Assembly (NCBI RefSeq): GCF_000716605.1
Contig: NZ_JNXE01000046.1
Span: 60,805 to 124,804, forward strand
Length of the DNA stretch: 64,000 nt
Origin: Streptomyces sp. NRRL F-525
Lineage (GTDB): Bacteria > Actinomycetota > Actinomycetes > Streptomycetales > Streptomycetaceae
Reading direction: 5' to 3'
Of the stretch, positions 60,072 to 64,000 are shown piece after piece (the first letter of the stretch is position 1; every line of letters begins with the position of its first letter). Position numbers and translations under genes: made by a program. The notes under the pieces are model-generated. The model was given only the letters and a program-made list of their open reading frames with translations. It searched no databases and was not told the DNA's origin.

Positions 60072-60090
60072 CGTCAACATCTTGTTAACG
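60072..60090 (+). promoter_or_regulatory. Imperfect palindrome upstream of the CitMHS gene
   Basis: CGTCAAC-ATCTT-GTTAACG has seven-base arms matching at six positions. It lies in the 122-bp gap between the molybdoenzyme and transporter genes, 77 bases before the transporter ATG, and may be an operator for citrate-type induction. Confidence 0.45.
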
Positions 60091-60166
60091 CGGCTTTGCG
60101 CGACCTAACGTCGTCGGACCGCCGTCCCTGGTGGGAGTTCAAAGGCGAACGTTAGGTGTTCCACTC

Positions 60167-61600
60167 ATGCTGACCATCCTCGGCTTCACCATGATCGCGA
60201 CCTTCCTGGTCCTGATCATGCTGAAGAAGATGTCGCCGATCGCGGCGCTCGTGCTGATACCCGCGCTGTTCTGCGTCTTCGTCGGAAAGGGCGCCAAGCT
60301 CGGCGACTACGTCATCGACGGCGTCACCAGCCTCGCGCCCACCGCGGCGATGCTCATGTTCGCGATCGTCTACTTCGGCGTGATGATCGACGTGGGTCTC
60401 TTCGACCCGATCGTGCGAGGGATCCTCAAGTTCTGCAAGGCGGATCCGCTGCGCATCGTCGTCGGTACGGCGGTCCTCGCCGCGATCGTCTCCCTGGACG
60501 GCGACGGCTCGACCACCTTCATGATCACGGTCTCGGCGATGTACCCGCTGTACAAACGCCTGAAGATGAGCCTGGTCGTGATGACCGGCGTCGCCGCGAT
60601 GGCCAACGGCGTGATGAACACGCTCCCTTGGGGCGGCCCCACCGCCCGCGCCGCGACCGCCCTCAAGGTCAGCGCCAGCGACATCTTCGTCCCGATGATC
60701 CCGGCGCTCGCCGTGGGCATGCTGGCGGTCCTCGTCCTCTCCTACGTCCTCGGCCGCCGCGAGCGCAAGCGGCTCGGCGTGCTGACGCTGGACGAGGTGC
60801 TCGTCGAGGAGCCCGCCGAGTCGGAGACGGTCCTTGTGGGCGCCGGCGGCGACAAGAAGGGCCTGGCGGTCGGCAAGGGCGACAACAAGCAGGCAGCGAG
60901 CGGGAGTTCGGGCTCAGGCACCGACGCCGACGCCGAACTCCCCGACGAGGACGACGGTTTCCAGGGCCTCGACCCCAACCGCCCCACCCTGCGCCCCAAG
61001 CTCTACTGGTTCAACGCGCTGCTCACGGTCACCCTCCTCACCGCCATGATCATGGAGTGGCTGCCGATCCCGGTCCTCTTCCTGGTCGGCGCCGCCCTCG
61101 CCCTGACCGTCAACTTCCCCCACATGCCCGACCAGAAGGCCCGCCTCGGCGCCCACGCGGAGAACGTCCTCAATGTCTCCGGCATGGTCTTCGCCGCCGC
61201 CGTCTTCACCGGCGTGCTCCAAGGCACGGGCATGGTCGACCACATGGCGACCTGGCTGGTCGACAACATCCCCGACGGCATGGGCCCGCACATGGCCTTC
61301 GTCACCGGCGTGCTGAGCATCCCGCTCACGTACTTCATGTCGAACGACGGCTTCTACTTCGGCATCGTCCCGGTGCTCGCCGAGGCCGGAAACGCCCACG
61401 GCGTCTCGACCCTGGAGATCGCCCGCGCCTCCCTCGTCGGCCAACCGCTGCACATGTCCAGCCCGTTGGTGCCCGCCGTGTACGTCCTGGTCGGCATGGC
61501 CAAGGTCGAGTTCGGCGACCACACCAGGTTCGTCGTCAAGTGGGCCGCCCTGACATCGCTCGTCGTCCTCGGGGCAGGAATCCTGTTCGGCATCATCTGA
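60167..61600 (+). CDS. CitMHS-family metal-citrate/proton symporter
   Basis: A 477-residue transporter with about 12 helices of the CitMHS family. Diagnostic pieces are DGDGSTTFMITVSAMYPLYK, MNTLPWGGPTARAATAL and MSNDGFYFGIVPVL. A central cytoplasmic loop (about residues 210-290) is acidic and Gly/Ser-rich. Family members take up Mg- or Ca-citrate with protons. The ATG at 60167 (MLTILGFTMIATFL) is used; a GTG at 60131 is possible. The next MFS gene follows 38 bases later on the same strand. Confidence 0.92.
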   Translation: MLTILGFTMIATFLVLIMLKKMSPIAALVLIPALFCVFVGKGAKLGDYVIDGVTSLAPTAAMLMFAIVYFGVMIDVGLFDPIVRGILKFCKADPLRIVVGTAVLAAIVSLDGDGSTTFMITVSAMYPLYKRLKMSLVVMTGVAAMANGVMNTLPWGGPTARAATALKVSASDIFVPMIPALAVGMLAVLVLSYVLGRRERKRLGVLTLDEVLVEEPAESETVLVGAGGDKKGLAVGKGDNKQAASGSSGSGTDADAELPDEDDGFQGLDPNRPTLRPKLYWFNALLTVTLLTAMIMEWLPIPVLFLVGAALALTVNFPHMPDQKARLGAHAENVLNVSGMVFAAAVFTGVLQGTGMVDHMATWLVDNIPDGMGPHMAFVTGVLSIPLTYFMSNDGFYFGIVPVLAEAGNAHGVSTLEIARASLVGQPLHMSSPLVPAVYVLVGMAKVEFGDHTRFVVKWAALTSLVVLGAGILFGII

Positions 61601-61638
61601 CCCGGGATCATCTGACCCACGGCACAAGGGACTTAACC

Positions 61639-62883
61639 ATGGCGCCCGGCAGGAACCGCGGCTGGCTGCTCCGCCTCGTCATCGCCTTCAGCTTCACGCA
61701 GGGGGCGGTGTCGATGGCCCGCCCCGCCGTCTCCTACCGGGCCCTCGCCCTCGGCGCCGACGAGCGGGCGATCGGCGTGATCGCGGGCGTGTACGCGCTG
61801 CTCCCGCTGTTCGCCGCCGTACCGCTCGGCCGCCGCACCGACCACGGCCGCTGCGCACCCCTGCTGCCGGTCGGCGTGGTCCTGATCTCCGGGGGCTGTG
61901 CGCTGAGCGGACTCGCCAACTCCCTCTGGGCGATGGCGATGTGGAGCGGCGTGATGGGCCTGGGCCACCTCTGCTTCGTGATCGGCGCCCAGTCGCTGGT
62001 GGCACGCCAGTCCGCCCCGCACGAACAGGACCGCAACTTCGGCCACTTCACCATCGGCGCCTCGCTGGGCCAGCTCATCGGCCCCATCGCCGCGGGCGCC
62101 CTGATCGGCGGCTCCGACATGGCCGGCACCAGCGCGCTCGCCCTCCTCGTCGCGGGCGCGGGCGCCGCCGTGTCGTTCACGTCGCTGTGGCGCATCGAGG
62201 ACCGTACGGCCGTCAAGTCCCGTACGGAACAAGGCGATCGCGTGCCCATGCGGAGCATCCTGGGCGCCCGGGGCGTACCCGCGGGCATCTTCATCAGCCT
62301 CTCCGTACTCTCGGCGACCGACATCCTCACCGCCTACCTCCCGGTCGTCGGCGAACACCGGGGCATCGCGCCCTCCGTGATCGGCGTCCTGCTCAGCATC
62401 CGCGCGGCGGCCACCATCGCGTGCCGGCTGGTCCTGACCCCGCTGCTCCAACTCCTCGGCCGGGCGGCCCTGTTGACCGCCACCTGCCTCCTGGCGGGCG
62501 TCCTGTGCGCGGGCATCGCGCTCCCGCTCCCGGTGTGGGCCATCGGCCTGATGCTCGCGATCCTGGGCTTCTGCCTGGGAGTCGGCCAGCCCCTCTCCAT
62601 GACCACGGTCGTACAGGCCGCCCCCGACGACGCCCGCTCCACCGCCCTCGCCCTACGGCTGACCGGCAACCGCCTCGGCCAGGTCGCCGCGCCCGCCGGT
62701 GCGGGTCTCGTCGCCGGAGTCGCGGGCGTGGCCGCGCCGTTCGTGATGCTCGGCGCGCTGCTGGTGCTGTCGGCGGGGGTCGCACTGCGCTCACCGGGCG
62801 GATCGCCGGAGGGGCATACGGCACCCCGCGGAGTGCGGCGGGCAGGACGTTCCTTGAGCCAGAAGGGCGATATCCAGCGATAA
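61639..62883 (+). CDS. MFS transporter
   Basis: A 414-residue major facilitator with 12 helices. Loop 2-3 bears PLGRRTDHGRCAPLL, a reduced motif A, and helix 5 has GASLGQLIGPIAAGALIGG. No close specific family is visible. The C-terminus ends in a Gly/Arg-rich tail. The ATG at 61639 follows a weak site. It lies 38 bases after the CitMHS gene and is probably co-transcribed; the substrate is unknown. A shadow frame of this gene extends far upstream but has no family content. Confidence 0.85.
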   Translation: MAPGRNRGWLLRLVIAFSFTQGAVSMARPAVSYRALALGADERAIGVIAGVYALLPLFAAVPLGRRTDHGRCAPLLPVGVVLISGGCALSGLANSLWAMAMWSGVMGLGHLCFVIGAQSLVARQSAPHEQDRNFGHFTIGASLGQLIGPIAAGALIGGSDMAGTSALALLVAGAGAAVSFTSLWRIEDRTAVKSRTEQGDRVPMRSILGARGVPAGIFISLSVLSATDILTAYLPVVGEHRGIAPSVIGVLLSIRAAATIACRLVLTPLLQLLGRAALLTATCLLAGVLCAGIALPLPVWAIGLMLAILGFCLGVGQPLSMTTVVQAAPDDARSTALALRLTGNRLGQVAAPAGAGLVAGVAGVAAPFVMLGALLVLSAGVALRSPGGSPEGHTAPRGVRRAGRSLSQKGDIQR

Positions 62884-62911
62884 CTGACGGCGCGTACGGC
62901 GCTGCGCACGC

Positions 62912-62977
62912 GTTCGGCGGGCCGAACGTGAAAGGGAATCAGGTTGAAGAGTGATTCGTACGATAATCACCTGATTC
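62912..62977 (+). promoter_or_regulatory. Nested hairpins upstream of the secreted surface protein
   Basis: GTTCGG/CCGAAC (62912-62927) is a short stem with a CGGG loop that can end the MFS transcript. Then GAATCAGGT (62936-62944) pairs with ACCTGATTC (62969-62977), and GTGATT (62951-62956) with AATCAC (62965-62970). The last two share bases 62969-62970, so they partly exclude each other. The GGAGGG ribosome site lies directly after, at 62978. Confidence 0.55.
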
Positions 62978-62989
62978 GGAGGGCTGTAC

Positions 62990-63607
62990 ATGCCGACCTC
63001 ATTCCTGCCCCGTCGAGCCGCCGCCTGGACGGTTCTCGCCGCCGCGGCGACCGTCGCCTTCGGTGCGCCCGTCGCCGTCGCCGCCCCCGGTGACAACGGA
63101 GACGTCAAGATCCACGAGGTGGGCACGCCCTTCACCGACGAGCGCAACCAGCCGAAGGTCTGCGACTTCTACCTCGACGCGTTCAACTTCGACACGGTCC
63201 AGCAGGTCACCTGGTCCATCGAGACCCAGCCGTCGATTCCGGGCGGCGCGACCCGCTCCGGCTCCATCACGCTCACGACCGGCACTGGCCACACCATGCC
63301 CGTCGCGACCCTGCCGAACGGCATGTACAAGCTGACCTGGAACTTCGTCGGCGAGAACGGCAACGGCAAGCACAAGGTCTTCAAGGTCGACTGCCCGTCC
63401 CCGCCGCCCGGCGGCACCGGCGGCACGACCGGCGGCACCATCGGCGGGGGCACGGGCGGTCCCAACGGCGGTCCGCCCGCCGGTGGCGGCGGGCTGGCCA
63501 GGGACGCGGCCCTGACCCCGCTCGCGGGCGCCGCCGCGGTGGGCCTGACCGCGGTCGGCGGGGCGGTCTGGTTCCGGCTGCGTCGCCGTCCCCACGGTGC
63601 GTCCTGA
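62990..63607 (+). CDS. Secreted, C-terminally anchored surface protein of unknown function
   Basis: A 205-residue protein. The signal peptide ends near residue 32 (VAVAAPGD). The mature part (33-135) is a small beta-rich domain with two cysteines (KVCDFYLDAFNFD, KVDCPSPPP) and the phrase GMYKLTWNFVGENGNGKHK. A Gly/Thr-rich linker and a C-terminal helix with RLRRRPHGAS tail follow, without a recognisable LPxTG. ATG at 62990 with GGAGGG upstream. It lies ten bases upstream of the probable sortase gene, the common Streptomyces pairing. Confidence 0.8.
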   Translation: MPTSFLPRRAAAWTVLAAAATVAFGAPVAVAAPGDNGDVKIHEVGTPFTDERNQPKVCDFYLDAFNFDTVQQVTWSIETQPSIPGGATRSGSITLTTGTGHTMPVATLPNGMYKLTWNFVGENGNGKHKVFKVDCPSPPPGGTGGTTGGTIGGGTGGPNGGPPAGGGGLARDAALTPLAGAAAVGLTAVGGAVWFRLRRRPHGAS

Positions 63608-63616
63608 GCGGATGCG

Positions 63617-64000
63617 ATGAACTCCGGCTCTGCCCCGCGCCCCACCCGGGCGCGGGGCGCTGACCCCATGTGCCCGTGCCACGGGCCGCGACCGGCCGTA
63701 GGCGATCGGCGGCCCCCTGACCGAACCCTCCGGGAGGCGCCCGGCCGCACTGCCCCCGGCGTGGTGCGGTACGGCCGGCCCTGGTACCGGACGCGCGCCT
63801 TCCGGCTCGTGCGGACCCTCGTGCTGGCCGTCGTCATGATGGTCGGCGGTGCCCGGTGTGCCGGGGGCGCGGACATCTCCCGCCCGTCCCGGGCGACTCC
63901 GCCGGCCACGGACCTCCGCACGGACGCGCGCGGCGGCCGACCGGCGCCCCCGGCACGCCCGTCGGCTCACCCCACCCCCCACCCCGCCCGCCCGGCACCC
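63617..64000 (+). CDS. Probable class F sortase, N-terminal part (cut by window end)
   Basis: An open frame of 128 codons runs from the ATG at 63617 to the window end. The translation has a long basic N-terminus, one helix (about residues 62-84, FRLVRTLVLAVVMMVGG), then a Pro/Arg/Ala-rich extracytoplasmic stretch. This layout, and the position just after a secreted surface protein, is that of Streptomyces class F sortases, but the catalytic TLxTC region lies beyond the window and cannot be checked. Confidence 0.5.
   Translation, partial: MNSGSAPRPTRARGADPMCPCHGPRPAVGDRRPPDRTLREAPGRTAPGVVRYGRPWYRTRAFRLVRTLVLAVVMMVGGARCAGGADISRPSRATPPATDLRTDARGGRPAPPARPSAHPTPHPARPAP

Noticed and set aside
1..64000. 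tRNA, rRNA, insertion sequence or prophage genes
   Set aside because: No cloverleaf-like GTTCRA arm with a matching acceptor stem, no transposase or integrase motif and no phage structural genes were noticed on either strand. Reading by eye cannot exclude a small RNA gene.

Overview
The window is very GC-rich chromosomal DNA from a Streptomyces or close relative. Pointers are the strong G/C bias at third codon positions, frequent GTG and TTG starts, ATGA stop/start overlaps, two streptogrisin-type proteases, a LAxTG-anchored chitin-active oxygenase, a DnaE2 polymerase cassette and dispersed GCGCAGTTCCCCGCGCC elements. I saw no rRNA, tRNA, CRISPR array, insertion sequence or prophage.

Layout. 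1-5620: tail of an unidentified gene, then a flavin-enzyme group (FAD/NAD(P) protein, two luciferase-like monooxygenases, a DUF1684 protein). 5862-8954: two secreted S1 proteases flanking a decayed SPFH/band-7 gene. 9033-11311 (minus): SMC-like ATPase and a DUF3533-type membrane protein. 11592-16018: dnaE2 coupled to a Y-family-like protein whose catalytic palm appears lost, with a LexA-like box upstream. 16057-20553: small membrane protein, exported hydrolase, TetR and MFS exporter sharing an operator motif, then a divergent cupin/MarR pair with twin operators. 20700-27236: secreted lipase, cell-wall AA10 oxygenase, acetyltransferases, a methyltransferase, a DUF402 protein, a short GntR regulator and an AAA ATPase.

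27487-36426 is an exopolysaccharide locus. It holds a GH39-like endoglycosidase facing a minus-strand operon of two GT2 glycosyltransferases, a NodB-type deacetylase and a 1284-residue flippase/polymerase fusion, all joined by overlapping stop/start codons. 36635-39071 carries a secreted SGNH lipase and a Ser/Thr kinase. 39117-45814 is a probable metal locus: NicO-type transporter, His-rich TPR protein and DUF4331 surface protein, divergent from an ECF sigma (SigK-like) and its zinc-finger anti-sigma. Matched SigK-like promoters face each way between them.

45943-55166: small basic protein, CoA-transferase, AbgB-like peptidase, a DrrAB-type exporter with a divergent TetR and duplicated operator, an orphan type ISP restriction-modification specificity protein, a GntR/UTRA regulator and homogentisate dioxygenase (hmgA). 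55391-64000: candidate lipoprotein, TetR, about 0.9 kb of degenerate 84-bp tandem repeats, a molybdopterin oxidoreductase, a CitMHS transporter, an MFS transporter, a secreted surface protein and the start of a probable class F sortase, cut by the window end.

Calls rest on reading the translations and recognising families; no database search was run. The least understood parts are the SigK/DUF4331/NicO locus, the 84-bp repeat array, the 54-bp in-frame duplication in the polysaccharide operon and the palm-less polymerase partner.
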